A stretch of DNA of 64,000 bases from Ricordea florida. Taxonomy: Eukaryota; Cnidaria; Anthozoa; Corallimorpharia; Ricordeidae. The position numbers and the translations under genes are program-made. The notes below the pieces were generated by a model that was given only the letters and a program-made list of their open reading frames with translations, had not been told where the DNA came from and did not search any database. How positions within the stretch are numbered: position 1 is the stretch's first letter; each line of letters begins with the position of its first letter. This document shows, in pieces, positions 11,901 to 19,000 of this stretch. Where the stretch lies: NCBI GenBank assembly GCA_949710005.1, contig OX453286.1:26125510-26189509 (forward strand), read 5' to 3'.

Positions 11901-12632
11901 AAAAAAGAAGCTAGAAAACTAATAAAACAAACTAATTATCAACATCGCACTATCTTTTCTAAAAATTTAGCAGCTATTCATATGAAAAGAAAAAAGATAA
12001 AATTTAATAAGCCTGTTTACTTAGGAATGTGTATTCTAGATTTAAGTAAAAAAATAATGTATAATTTTCATTATAATTATATTAAAGATAAATATGGAGA
12101 TAAGACTAAATTACTTATGACGGATACTGATTCGCTTGTATATGAAATAGAAACTCCAGATTTCTACAAAGATATAAGTCCAGATGTTAGAGAAAAGTTT
12201 GACACTAGTAATTATCCTAAAGATCATCCTTCAGGAATTGAGACTGGTGTAAACAAAAAAGTAATAGGAATGTTTAAAGATGAAATGGGCGGAAATATTA
12301 TAAAAGAATTTCACGGTCTAAGGTCTAAGTTATACTCTATATTAACAGATAAAAATGAAGAGATAAATAAGGATAAAGGAATTAAGAAATCAGTTGTAAA
12401 AAATACAATAACTCATAATGATTATAAGATTTGTCTAGAAACCAGAAAACCACAAATTAGAGAGATGAATATAATTAGAAGTCGCTTACATGATGTTTAT
12501 TCTGAAACTGTTAATAAAATTGCATTATCTGCTGATGATGATAAGAGAATAATTTGTAAAGATGGAATAAATACTTTAGCCTATGGACATTATCGAACTA
12601 AAACAGAATCAGGAGGAAGTTCAGTATTATAA
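8655..12632 (+). CDS. polB: Protein-primed family B DNA polymerase (Polinton pPolB)
   Basis: Replicates the element from its protein-capped ends (family knowledge). 1325 aa. Order seen: SAP-like N-terminus (1-40, KKAELYQIVKDRG...KPELIEVL); low-complexity linker to ~105; C2H2-like finger (~407-430, CHRC...HLEYCKEH); Exo I (YGDFECCGE, ~467); a Cys/His HNH/endonuclease VII-like cluster (~566-590, CHIC...DHCHYTGKYRG); Exo II (FHNLSGYDSHL, ~605); a nine-Cys insertion (~694-736); motif A (VYLDANNLYGGGM, ~920); motif B (FFKLMNNAVFGKTMEN, ~1055); motif C (MTDTDSLVYEI, ~1155). The exonuclease and polymerase catalytic acidic residues are all present. Codons 1-102 lie in the TIR and so are duplicated at the other end. 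Its 3' end overlaps the integrase 3' end by 43 bases, tail to tail. The start is the first ATG after the non-coding TIR segment. Confidence 0.95.
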   Translation: MEELQKKKKAELYQIVKDRGIKKMSKSNKPELIEVLSNIPEVMEEMRNIQRQRIILDEPIPVINDKDIKQPNTEPATNLNKSPPEKNISKSQPTPNTEPETITQIEQETGIDGYLKTYRIHGKKYKNDGLFFKELAYLPPENIVELGLDELTFIREIKQKVIDLINKQKKPLKLKFTFVCKFVKFDNNNGNLFSKIDTYAEPFFHSKKPEVVTESTDLSSLFDKMTKYLLELFKTFINSGSGWVFNGVNHFDIKIDPFEPILGSSYIPLPEKLANKGAIINPRNENDNECFKWSVTEAVLQRDKNPQRVNRELIENSKNFNWKGIEFPAKWTDISKFEKQNPNYKINVYGYDNDNEEIYPLRISDKEIGFLINLILISNGETDHYCWIKNLCRLVVSQVTKHKERIYLCHRCLYHTHKEETLQKHLEYCKEHEAIRSEMPKDKNGKPIYLKFVNFYKKMKVPFVVYGDFECCGELIDTCSPDKSKSFTNKYAKHKPTGYCYIIKFFDENYEIAIRRYTAKSPDEDVGKIFMIELEKDIREIYGKIKPNKKLNWMTQREKYEYKKTTICHICEEELLEKDKVKDHCHYTGKYRGAAHSVCNLNYKNKKFIPIIFHNLSGYDSHLFIKNIGITKSKVDCIPNNEEKYISFTKHIVLGKYINKKGEEKEDKLDIRFIDSFKFMPTSLDKLVANLTKCGKCVACKPGNCIKRYIKDGKIIQYKGIGSCEKCNNCLLAKSRCLSSIDNKLKETKKVFGDKMYLMLRKGVFPYDYFNNLDKLNENQLPPIKEFYSKLNNEDINEEDYQHAKNVWKTFNMKKFREYHDLYLLSDTLFLMDVFENFRDTCMKNYGLDPAHYYTSPGLSWDSMLKFTKVKLELLTDNNMLLMFEKGIRGGVSQISKRYAKANNQYMKEYDPNLPTKYIVYLDANNLYGGGMSKPLPTHGFEWMIEEEYENWRDIPCIVEVDLEYPEHLHVLHNDYPLAPERINVNRVDKLIPNLNNKEKYVVHRETLKEYESLGLKITKIHRGIKFEESEWLKPYIDLNTNLRAKATNDFEKDFFKLMNNAVFGKTMENIRNRVDIHLVTNKKEARKLIKQTNYQHRTIFSKNLAAIHMKRKKIKFNKPVYLGMCILDLSKKIMYNFHYNYIKDKYGDKTKLLMTDTDSLVYEIETPDFYKDISPDVREKFDTSNYPKDHPSGIETGVNKKVIGMFKDEMGGNIIKEFHGLRSKLYSILTDKNEEINKDKGIKKSVVKNTITHNDYKICLETRKPQIREMNIIRSRLHDVYSETVNKIALSADDDKRIICKDGINTLAYGHYRTKTESGGSSVL

Positions 12633-13603
12633 GGTATAACTTGTAATTCTTCCCTTACAAACCCACGTCTCGGTCCGTCTAATAAATAATACAAAATAGG
12701 TTGATTAGGTGAAAAGATGCTACGAGTAATATCATAAATTTTGATACTCCAAATAGGATCAGTTGCTCTACTTTTTTCTCCGCCTTCAAGTTCCCCGGGT
12801 GATAATAAATATCTAACTTTAACATAAGATGGTAATCTTACTTCATCAAGACCTACAACTCGATGATATCTTTTTGTTTCTAGTTCGACTTCTTTAAGTT
12901 TTATAGCTTCAACAGGTTCTTTTCCAGTTAATCTCGTAGGCGTATTATTCAAAGTTTTTAGAATATCAGGTAATCTCTTCGCCCATACTCTAGATCGATC
13001 ATCACTTATCATTTCTTGTGCATATTGATGACTAAATAATCTTTCACCTAATATTTTGTTTGCCCTTTCTACAAATGCCTGTGCTCTATGATTTCCAGCT
13101 TCACCCCTCTGGATTTTTACATTATGGTAATTCATAAGTTTTGTAACTTCACCCATAAATTCTTTTCCTGGATCAACCATTAATGTTTTAGGATATTTTA
13201 ACTTTCTAGAATATATTTTTTCAAAAGAATTTGATATTTCTCGACTTTCTTTTGAGGTTAATGGCTCTGCATCTTTGTATCTAGAGGCTACATCAACTAC
13301 AACCAATGCATATTTATATGTTTTTCTTCCAACTCTATCATGTGGTAAAAATAATAAATCCGCTTGGTGAATCTGATTAGGTTTATCCACAGTCCAATGT
13401 GGTCTAGGTATATATTTTGGAGCTGGAAGATATATTTGCCATATTGCTTGTTTTTGTAACCATTGTTTTGCTACATCTTCACTTACTTTCACTTTTTCAG
13501 CTAATTTATTAATCGCAGAATATCCTTTCCAATAACCCTCAGTTGAATAATATATCCTACTGAAATTTTTTGATAACCTTTGGGATATATTTTCGTTACT
13601 CAT
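12590..13603 (-). CDS. int: Polinton integrase (retroviral-type DDE, rve)
   Basis: Catalyses insertion of the element ends into host DNA and the short target duplication. 337 aa. Catalytic triad visible as D82 (HQADLLF), D144 (VDPGKEF) and E179 (AFVERANK), with 34 residues between the last two, close to the classical DD35E spacing. The N-terminal ~70 residues look helical (AINKLAEKVKVSEDVAKQWL) but I do not see a clear HHCC zinc finger. The C-terminal ~100 residues (PSYVKVRYLLSPG...RRGFVREELQVI) fit an SH3-like or chromo-like DNA-binding tail. It is transcribed divergently from the capsid gene; only 33 bases separate the two start codons, so they must share a promoter. Confidence 0.93.
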   Translation of the reverse strand: MSNENISQRLSKNFSRIYYSTEGYWKGYSAINKLAEKVKVSEDVAKQWLQKQAIWQIYLPAPKYIPRPHWTVDKPNQIHQADLLFLPHDRVGRKTYKYALVVVDVASRYKDAEPLTSKESREISNSFEKIYSRKLKYPKTLMVDPGKEFMGEVTKLMNYHNVKIQRGEAGNHRAQAFVERANKILGERLFSHQYAQEMISDDRSRVWAKRLPDILKTLNNTPTRLTGKEPVEAIKLKEVELETKRYHRVVGLDEVRLPSYVKVRYLLSPGELEGGEKSRATDPIWSIKIYDITRSIFSPNQPILYYLLDGPRRGFVREELQVIPYNTELPPDSVLVR

Positions 13604-13614
13604 TTAAAGATTAA
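13602..13614 (+). promoter_or_regulatory. Conserved ATTTAAAGATTAA box before capsid gene
   Basis: Member of the element-wide GATTTAAAGATT motif set, 22 bases before the ATG at 13637. It overlaps the integrase start codon (CAT, 13601-13603). TTTAAA is self-complementary, so it may serve both directions. Confidence 0.55.
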
Positions 13615-13636
13615 CTAAAGTATCTTATAAATAAAA

Positions 13637-14878
13637 ATGACAACCGTATCTGAAAAAATTAACCCAAACAGGATTCCAAGAGATCCACTAGGGTTGAAAG
13701 CGGAATCAATATTGAACAGAATTACTCTCAACCCCTCATCGGCTAATCCTGGAGAAACTCTATATATAAATATTCCTAAACTTTCTGAAAATTTAGTTAT
13801 TGTACCTGGAAGTGTATATCTAGTATTTAATTTAGATGTTGAGGGGCATGAAGATAACACACTAGTGAATAATGTGGGTAGTAATCTTGTATCCAGACTA
13901 AGGGTTCTTTTTGGTGGTGAAACACTACAGGATACTCAAAGATATGATCTATTTCAAACATACCATGACTTATTTTTAACAGATGAAGAACGAGAGGATA
14001 GATTAAGGCAAGGTATTTCCTCTGAAAACATGAGGAAGCTACGGTCAAATGCGGGTGATAAGGTAGACACAGATGCTAAGGAAGTAGCTCTTGCAGAAGT
14101 ACACAATAACAAGTATCATATCCTACTAAACCATCCTATTCTCAAAGATCATGGAGTTTTCTACCCAAAGGCGTTAGCTCATCAACTAATCTTTGAGATT
14201 ACACTGGCTCCAGTTAACGATATTGTTGTTTATTCTGACGATACCAAAGCTCCAAATTACAAAATCACAAACCTTGAGTTGGAATATTCTTGTATATCAA
14301 GTGAAAAATTAGCCAGTGAGGCTCAGGCAGTTTATCAGGTTGGTAAAGGATTCTATTATGAAAATGTCACTCTACACAAAACTTTCACAATATTAAGAAA
14401 TACAGACAGCGTTATAAACCAGCATATTAATCTACCTAGAAGATCAATTACAGGGATATTATGTTTATTCACATTACCATATGGAAAAGGGGCAAGAGAT
14501 TCCGAGAATTTTTTCAATCCAGGTATAACCTCAATCAATATCGATGTTAATGGCGTGCCAAATCGTTTCTACTCTAAGGGGATGGTACCTTCAGACCTAT
14601 GGGAGTCGGTAAAGAAACGTTTCAGTGGTTCCTCCCGCCGGTCGGTAAAAGAAAAGGATTTTTATAGTAAAAAGTTTGCTCTGTGGATAGATTTTAGAAC
14701 TCACCCAGATAATGATATTCATGGAGGAGGACTAGCCTTAACAAATGCACAAGATGGTATAAAAATAGAAATGAAACGAAAACTTAGCGGTTCTAGTACG
14801 ATGACCTGTTATATGTTTGTTGTAGCTGATGCATTAATGGAAGTTATGAATTCAAACTTAAGATCAATCATGTATTAG
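13637..14878 (+). CDS. Candidate major capsid protein (jelly-roll type)
   Basis: 413 aa. Proposed as major capsid protein from context: it sits directly upstream of the packaging ATPase (7-base gap) as in many Polintons and related viruses. The sequence is predominantly beta-type, with strand-like segments such as SVYLVFNLDVEG, LIFEITLAP and a final MTCYMFVVADALMEV before a short tail. A second domain seems to begin near LPRRSITGILCLF (~265). This length is compatible with a small double jelly-roll. No catalytic motifs are seen. The call rests on position and secondary-structure impression, not on a recognised signature; a penton-type protein is the main alternative. Its promoter box lies at 13602-13614, and the ATPase is probably co-transcribed. 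Confidence 0.55.
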   Translation: MTTVSEKINPNRIPRDPLGLKAESILNRITLNPSSANPGETLYINIPKLSENLVIVPGSVYLVFNLDVEGHEDNTLVNNVGSNLVSRLRVLFGGETLQDTQRYDLFQTYHDLFLTDEEREDRLRQGISSENMRKLRSNAGDKVDTDAKEVALAEVHNNKYHILLNHPILKDHGVFYPKALAHQLIFEITLAPVNDIVVYSDDTKAPNYKITNLELEYSCISSEKLASEAQAVYQVGKGFYYENVTLHKTFTILRNTDSVINQHINLPRRSITGILCLFTLPYGKGARDSENFFNPGITSINIDVNGVPNRFYSKGMVPSDLWESVKKRFSGSSRRSVKEKDFYSKKFALWIDFRTHPDNDIHGGGLALTNAQDGIKIEMKRKLSGSSTMTCYMFVVADALMEVMNSNLRSIMY

Positions 14879-14885
14879 TTAAAAT

Positions 14886-15509
14886 ATGGAAGAATTAAGA
14901 GATAAAATTCCTTTTCACTGTATTATAACCGGTCCAACAAATTGTGGAAAGACAAAGTACATAATTGATCAACTCAGAGGCCCTTTTAGAAAATTGTTTG
15001 AATTCATTGTTCTAATATGCCCAACTTATTATAAAAATAAAACATATCATAATTTTGCCGTAGGAGATAAACGTTTCTTTGTATTATCACCGGATGCTAG
15101 TAACATTGATGAGATTAATGAGTTATTAACTGATTGTCAAACGTTATTTTCAGGAACAAATACACTAATAATTTTAGACGATTGTGCTGTATCCACTGAT
15201 CTGAAGAAACGATCAAATAAGTTTATAGATTTAGCATTTTCTGGAAGGCATCATGGATTATCAATGTGGGTTCTCACTCAGCAATTAACATCGATAGCAA
15301 AACCATTCCGTGAAAATGTAGCTTGTGTTGTTACTTTCCATAATCCATCGCAAAAAGGTATGAAGATGTTTTTCGAAGATTATGGAGGTGATTTAGACCT
15401 TCAAACTAGTAAAAAATTTGTAGAACTACTAAAAAAAGAAAAATATTCTAGATTATGTTTATCTTTACGACACCCATTTAATTGCTATTTGGAGATCCCT
15501 TCGGGGTAG
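14886..15509 (+). CDS. A32/FtsK-HerA-type genome packaging ATPase
   Basis: Drives DNA into preformed capsids in Polintons and other double jelly-roll viruses (known). 207 aa, typical size. Walker A GPTNCGKT at residues 16-23, Walker B LIILDDCAV near 94-102, followed by SGRHHGLSMWVLTQQL (~121-136), the conserved sensor-like segment of the A32 clade. It starts 7 bases after the capsid stop with no promoter box of its own, so the two are probably one transcription unit. The last codons run into a short GC-rich module (CCCTTCGGGG, 15498-15507), which may have replaced the original C-terminus. Confidence 0.92.
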   Translation: MEELRDKIPFHCIITGPTNCGKTKYIIDQLRGPFRKLFEFIVLICPTYYKNKTYHNFAVGDKRFFVLSPDASNIDEINELLTDCQTLFSGTNTLIILDDCAVSTDLKKRSNKFIDLAFSGRHHGLSMWVLTQQLTSIAKPFRENVACVVTFHNPSQKGMKMFFEDYGGDLDLQTSKKFVELLKKEKYSRLCLSLRHPFNCYLEIPSG

Positions 15510-15519
15510 GCTCCGCCGT
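15498..15519 (+). repeat. GC-rich palindromic module a
   Basis: CCCTTCGGGG TAGGCTCCGCCG lies across the ATPase stop codon in a region otherwise ~70% AT. It resembles the modules at 16600 and 17200 in composition (CTCCGC, palindromic CCxTTCGxGG). Confidence 0.4.
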
Positions 15520-15531
15520 ATTACCTGAAAC

Positions 15532-15544
15532 GATTTAAAAATAA
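15532..15544 (+). promoter_or_regulatory. GATTTAAAAATAA box
   Basis: Member of the conserved motif set, 20 bases before the ATG at 15565. Confidence 0.5.
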
Positions 15545-15564
15545 TCCATGTATTATCACAAAAG

Positions 15565-16107
15565 ATGACAAGCGTAGAAGATTATATTGAAGAAGAAAAG
15601 AAAGATGTAAAAGATAATTATAATACCGAACGAAGAGAGGAACATGAACTTGAGATGAAAAAAGAATCACTAGCTATTCTCGCAGTTCTTGGAACCACAA
15701 AGGAATATTTAGGAGTCGATATGAGTCTTGGTGATATAAAAAAATTATCGGTAAAAGACATTGAAAAATATTTTAATAGATATCAGGCAGTATTGGGCAA
15801 GAAAATTAATGGCGGGTTGTTAGATTCATCTCTACAATTAATTTCAAAAGTTATTTCTTACATTGTTCCTGTGGATGATATAGAATCTCTTTGTGTTGAT
15901 TTGAAGAATGATGATTTGGTTAATAGCGAACTGGCAAACATTGTAGGTCTATTAGCATTGAAAGCAGGAAGATTGACAGCGCTTGCTAGTGGGTTATTCC
16001 AGGTTGCTAAACATGTTAAAATAGGTAAAATCAGTGAAGAAATACAAGTTACAAATAAAAATATAGATGATTCTAACATAACTGAGCATGTAAACGATCA
16101 CAACTGA
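15565..16107 (+). CDS. Unknown Polinton protein, 180 aa
   Basis: Not recognised. The first ~35 residues are very rich in Glu and Lys (IEEEKKDVKDNYNTERREEH) and probably helical. Residues ~65-125 look like a compact helical domain (MSLGDIKKLSVKDIEKYFNR). A hydrophobic stretch near 137-155 (LANIVGLLALKAGRLTALASG) could be amphipathic or a weak membrane segment. It has its own upstream box at 15532 and precedes a run of small membrane proteins, which suggests a virion or assembly role; that is inference from position only. Confidence 0.8.
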   Translation: MTSVEDYIEEEKKDVKDNYNTERREEHELEMKKESLAILAVLGTTKEYLGVDMSLGDIKKLSVKDIEKYFNRYQAVLGKKINGGLLDSSLQLISKVISYIVPVDDIESLCVDLKNDDLVNSELANIVGLLALKAGRLTALASGLFQVAKHVKIGKISEEIQVTNKNIDDSNITEHVNDHN

Positions 16108-16120
16108 TTTAAAGATTATT
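16106..16120 (+). promoter_or_regulatory. GATTTAAAGATTATT box
   Basis: Best match to the element consensus, 22 bases before the ATG at 16143; it begins at the stop codon of the preceding gene. A TAAAATAATAATG stretch runs into the start. Confidence 0.6.
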
Positions 16121-16142
16121 TACTTTGTGAAATAAAATAATA

Positions 16143-16592
16143 ATGTCTGAAGAAGTAGAAGAAAGAACAGGGGGTTTTGATCAAATTACAGCGGATCCGA
16201 TTGTTAAAGATAAAGAACCTAAAAAGAGAGAAAAAGATCCTAAAAAAGTTGCAGCGGGTAAGAAATTAGCTGAATATAATAAAAAAGCGAAAGAAGCATT
16301 AGCTAGAGAGCAGATGAAACGTGAAAAGGAACAAGAGGATATTAAAAATGAAGAGAGTGAAGAAAAAGAAAATGGGAAAGCAAATCGGACGGAGTCCTGG
16401 CTTCCAGAACTATCTTTTACTACTGTTTTGTCTATCGTTGGAATAGGGTTTACAGCATTTGATATTTTTATGAGATATCGGGGTGAATATAAAAATAGGA
16501 TAGCAGATTTATCAAAAGTACCAACACAACCCTTTGAAGCCCCTCCCATAAAGATTCATAATCCGCAACCACCAAAAATTAGAATGATATGA
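16143..16592 (+). CDS. Charged single-pass membrane protein, 149 aa
   Basis: Not assigned to a family. Residues 20-80 are strongly basic and acidic (KDKEPKKREKDPKKVAAGKK; AEYNKKAKEALAREQMKREK), the kind of segment that could bind nucleic acid. One hydrophobic segment at ~97-115 (FTTVLSIVGIGFTAFDIFM) is followed by a Pro-rich tail (QPFEAPPIKIHNPQPP). A lysine-rich domain beside a membrane anchor would suit a virion core or membrane protein; this is speculation. Confidence 0.8.
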   Translation: MSEEVEERTGGFDQITADPIVKDKEPKKREKDPKKVAAGKKLAEYNKKAKEALAREQMKREKEQEDIKNEESEEKENGKANRTESWLPELSFTTVLSIVGIGFTAFDIFMRYRGEYKNRIADLSKVPTQPFEAPPIKIHNPQPPKIRMI

Positions 16593-16599
16593 TTTCAGC

Positions 16600-16650
16600 G
16601 TAGCTCCGCTTCGCGGGGAGGCCCGTAGGGCCGATGGCCGGCAAAGCCGA
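16600..16650 (+). repeat. GC-rich palindromic module b
   Basis: TCCGCTTCGCGGGGAGG (16605-16621) is identical to 17200-17216 in a neighbouring gene. GGCCGGCAAAGCCGATTTAAA (16636-16656) matches 19674-19694 at 20 of 21 bases and runs straight into the promoter box. Contains the hairpin CCGCTTCGCGG and GGCC inverted pairs. Confidence 0.6.
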
Positions 16651-16660
16651 TTTAAAGGTT
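16649..16660 (+). promoter_or_regulatory. GATTTAAAGGTT box with TTACTG-CAGTAA dyad
   Basis: 22 bases before the ATG at 16683. Downstream, TTACTGATACAGTAA forms a short inverted repeat and then AAAATTATG, the same layout as at 17622. Confidence 0.6.
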
Positions 16661-16682
16661 TCTTACTGATACAGTAAAAATT

Positions 16683-16901
16683 ATGTCAAACGAAAACAAA
16701 CTTGTGAAAACTGTGACTGATTCTGCAGTACTTATTGGGTTAGCAGCTGGAGTTGGATATGTAGCTAAAAAAGCAATGAGAGAATCATTTATGAACGACC
16801 CATCCTCAAGTATTACAAATTATGCAAAATGGGTAGCTGTATTGTCGGGTAGTATGTATCTAAAAACATATTTAGAGGATCAAAATATTTTACCAAAATA
16901 A
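16683..16901 (+). CDS. Small two-segment membrane protein, 72 aa
   Basis: Not recognised. Two hydrophobic segments are visible, ~14-30 (SAVLIGLAAGVGYVAKK) and ~46-64 (YAKWVAVLSGSMYLKTYL), linked by a short polar loop. It has its own promoter box and lies between two other membrane-type genes. Candidate virion membrane or holin-like protein by size and context only. Confidence 0.78.
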   Translation: MSNENKLVKTVTDSAVLIGLAAGVGYVAKKAMRESFMNDPSSSITNYAKWVAVLSGSMYLKTYLEDQNILPK

Positions 16902-16902
16902 G

Positions 16903-16926
16903 GATTTATAGACCTGAGCGAAGCGA
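16903..16926 (+). promoter_or_regulatory. Weak GATTTATAGA box and GC module c
   Basis: GATTTATAGA (16903-16912) is a poorer copy of the promoter motif. It is followed by CTGAGCGAAGCGAAG, a GC-rich direct repeat (GCGAA x2) sharing the CGAAGCG core of modules b and d. Confidence 0.35.
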
Positions 16927-16932
16927 AGAAAT

Positions 16933-17355
16933 ATGGCAACAATAGCAATGATGTTGGGTGGAGCTGTACTAAATGCAACTGCCTTTGTTGGTGGATCATA
17001 TCTTGCAAAATATATATCTGGGGATAAAACAGATACAGAAAAAATACGACACGATAAAGCATTAGAAAAATATCAAAAAGATTACGCTGAATATCAAGAA
17101 AATAGACAGAAACTAATTGATTGGAAAATGAAACAAAAAGATGAAAAATATCAAGCATCAAAAAATCTTTCAAAAACTGATGAAGCTTTAGAATTGTATT
17201 CCGCTTCGCGGGGAGGGCTACGCCCGAATGCTGAAATGCACGAACCAAAATTTAGTGATTATTATAAACCAAGTAACAATCAAAAGATTGGTGAAATGGC
17301 ATATGTTGGTGGAGGAATGTTGGCTTTGGGGTATGCAGCTAGTAAATTCTTTTAA
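16933..17355 (+). CDS. Membrane protein with internal GC-module insertion, 140 aa
   Basis: Not recognised. Hydrophobic ends (MATIAMMLGGAVLNATAFVG at 1-20; MAYVGGGMLALGYAASKFF at ~122-140) enclose a Lys/Glu-rich coiled coil (~35-85). Residues ~90-99 (SASRGGLRPN) are encoded by a GC-rich palindromic module identical over 17 bases to intergenic sequence at 16605. The frame stays open through it, so the module appears inserted in frame. It probably acts at a membrane during assembly (inference). Confidence 0.78.
   Translation: MATIAMMLGGAVLNATAFVGGSYLAKYISGDKTDTEKIRHDKALEKYQKDYAEYQENRQKLIDWKMKQKDEKYQASKNLSKTDEALELYSASRGGLRPNAEMHEPKFSDYYKPSNNQKIGEMAYVGGGMLALGYAASKFF
17200..17226 (+). repeat. GC-rich palindromic module d inside a gene
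   Basis: TCCGCTTCGCGGGGAGG (17200-17216) then GCTACGCCCG. An exact 17-base copy of part of module b, here inside the coding region of the 140-aa protein. Confidence 0.6.
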
Positions 17356-17382
17356 ATTATAAAAACATTAATTGTTTTATAA

Positions 17383-17572
17383 TTAAATACTATCTAAAAT
17401 AATTTTTATTAATTTTCTTTTTTTTTTATCGTCATTTATAATTAATTTAAGTAATTCTTTTTGATCTTTTTCTTTTAAATTATTAGTTAGATTTTTGTGT
17501 AATTATTCCTTCATTAAACATTTTTCTTATATTATTAAAACTAATATGTTCAGTAATATCTTTTATTTCCAT
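17383..17572 (-). pseudogene. Small minus-strand frame broken by a one-base shift
   Basis: From ATG (complement of 17570-17572) the frame codes 29 residues and stops at 17483-17485. A second open frame, one base out of step and reached at a run of five A's, continues to a stop at 17383-17385 with the same Lys/Ile/Leu-rich helical character. The two pieces look like one ~60-residue protein split by an indel. No family recognised; a sequencing error in the A run is possible. Confidence 0.45.
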
Positions 17573-17621
17573 TTTTTTATATTTTATTTTTTATTTAAAT
17601 AATTTACAAACATAACTTTTA

Positions 17622-17646
17622 GATCTAAAGATTTTCTTACTGACGA
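17622..17646 (+). promoter_or_regulatory. Divergent promoter with TTTAGATCTAAA palindrome
   Basis: GATCTAAAGATTTT (17622-17635) matches the promoter motif on the plus strand. Because TTTAGATCTAAA is a perfect palindrome, the minus strand reads GATCTAAAAGTT toward the remnant gene. TTACTGACGAGTAA follows, then AATAATG into the 435-aa gene. Confidence 0.5.
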
Positions 17647-17654
17647 GTAAAATA

Positions 17655-18962
17655 ATGGCAGAATCAGAAAAAACTCCACTATTGAGTCAAGATTTTAATG
17701 AGGATGATGAGGATGATGTAGAAGAGCTTGAAATGGGTCCAATATCATCAACAACTAGGGTAATTAATCCTGATGATGATGGTGAAATGGAAAGTCCTCC
17801 TCCAGGAACCCCACCTGACCGTCGTCGAAATCCTCCGCCTGGCACCCCACCCAGAACCCGTATAGAAGAAACATCTTTTGGGGGTAGGGATTATGAGAAT
17901 GAGGGGGCGAGACCTAAATCAGCAAAAACTATTGTTAGTGAAAGTTTAAAAAATAAAGATGAATCTGAAGATGAGATTAAAAAATATTTTCCTGATGCAG
18001 ACACATCACAGTTTTTTCATTGGTTTGATGAATATGGAGACTTAAAAGTAAAATTGGATAGGAAAGGAGCAAAAACTTACTCATTATTCAAAGGGGGTAA
18101 ATTTAATAAAGAACTTCCTGATACAATCTTAAAAGCTCTAGGTGCTGATTATGAAAGCATATTTGAAAAATATAATAATCTTTTATTACAAAAGGAGGAA
18201 GATAATAAAAAAATTAGGGATTTAGAAAATGTAATAGCTGAGTTAAAACTCGAATTAGAAAAATTTAAAAAGGATATGGGACAATTTTTTTCAAGTGAAA
18301 CAAATGATAAAGAGAAGATTAGAATCATAGAACAACAACAAACAAAAATTGCGAAACTTGAAAGTTATTTAGACGCGTCTGATAAACATAAGATTTTAGC
18401 TAAATCACAGATTGATGAACTTAGAAGTAAATCAAACCAATACAAAGATGAACTTGAAAAAAATAAGAAGGGACAGTCAAATTTACAAATGTTAGAACGC
18501 AGTAATGAACGATTACAATCTGAGATTGAAAAAACAAGAGAATTAATGAGAAGAAATATAATCTCAAATGAAGAACAAATAGCTGAGATTGAGAGTAAAA
18601 ATGAAGAAATACTTAAAAATCTACCATTACGAGAACGTGTGAAGGCTATCTTCAAAAAGTATGGTTTTACAGTATTTTCAGTTGTAAGTGCTGTAGGTGT
18701 AATCATTGGTGTTATAGTTTCTAATCTTTCTAGAGGTTTATCCACATTAGGAAAAGGTGTTGGAAATGGATTGAAAGCTCTTGGGAAGAAACTCGGGGAA
18801 ATATTACCAGGGATGGTTGGTGCGATTGTAAGCTTTTTATTCAAAACAGCTGGTGAGGTTATTGGATTTTTAGGTAAGAATGCTTGGTTGTTGATAATGG
18901 CTGTGGTTCTATATTTTGTGGACCGACTAAAAGGAGGAACAAGTGTAAAAAAGAGAAATTAA
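17655..18962 (+). CDS. Coiled-coil protein with C-terminal membrane segments, 435 aa
   Basis: Not recognised. Acidic N-terminus (FNEDDEDDVEELE, 14-26); a duplicated Pro motif PPPGTPP at 48-54 and 60-66; a central domain ~105-165; a long coiled coil ~172-325; then hydrophobic segments at ~338-357 (FTVFSVVSAVGVIIGVIVS), ~386-405 and ~409-422 (AWLLIMAVVLYFV), with a glycine-rich linker (GLSTLGKGVGNGLKALGKK) between. Layout recalls a membrane-anchored virion or fusion-type protein, but nothing in the sequence proves that. It has its own divergent promoter at 17622. Confidence 0.82.
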   Translation: MAESEKTPLLSQDFNEDDEDDVEELEMGPISSTTRVINPDDDGEMESPPPGTPPDRRRNPPPGTPPRTRIEETSFGGRDYENEGARPKSAKTIVSESLKNKDESEDEIKKYFPDADTSQFFHWFDEYGDLKVKLDRKGAKTYSLFKGGKFNKELPDTILKALGADYESIFEKYNNLLLQKEEDNKKIRDLENVIAELKLELEKFKKDMGQFFSSETNDKEKIRIIEQQQTKIAKLESYLDASDKHKILAKSQIDELRSKSNQYKDELEKNKKGQSNLQMLERSNERLQSEIEKTRELMRRNIISNEEQIAEIESKNEEILKNLPLRERVKAIFKKYGFTVFSVVSAVGVIIGVIVSNLSRGLSTLGKGVGNGLKALGKKLGEILPGMVGAIVSFLFKTAGEVIGFLGKNAWLLIMAVVLYFVDRLKGGTSVKKRN

Positions 18963-18964
18963 CA

Positions 18965-18978
18965 AATTTAAAGATATC
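18965..18978 (+). promoter_or_regulatory. AATTTAAAGATATC box
   Basis: Motif copy 22 bases before the ATG at 19001, followed by GATCAGTAAAATACAATATG, the CAGTAAAAT-like second box. Confidence 0.55.
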
Positions 18979-19000
18979 ATGTTGATCAGTAAAATACAAT

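Larger units (their letters stand above)
17356..17654. other. AT-rich gap with remnant minus-strand gene
   Basis: About 300 bases of ~80% AT. The left two-thirds hold the broken minus-strand frame described at 17383-17572; the right end is a divergent promoter region. Confidence 0.6.
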
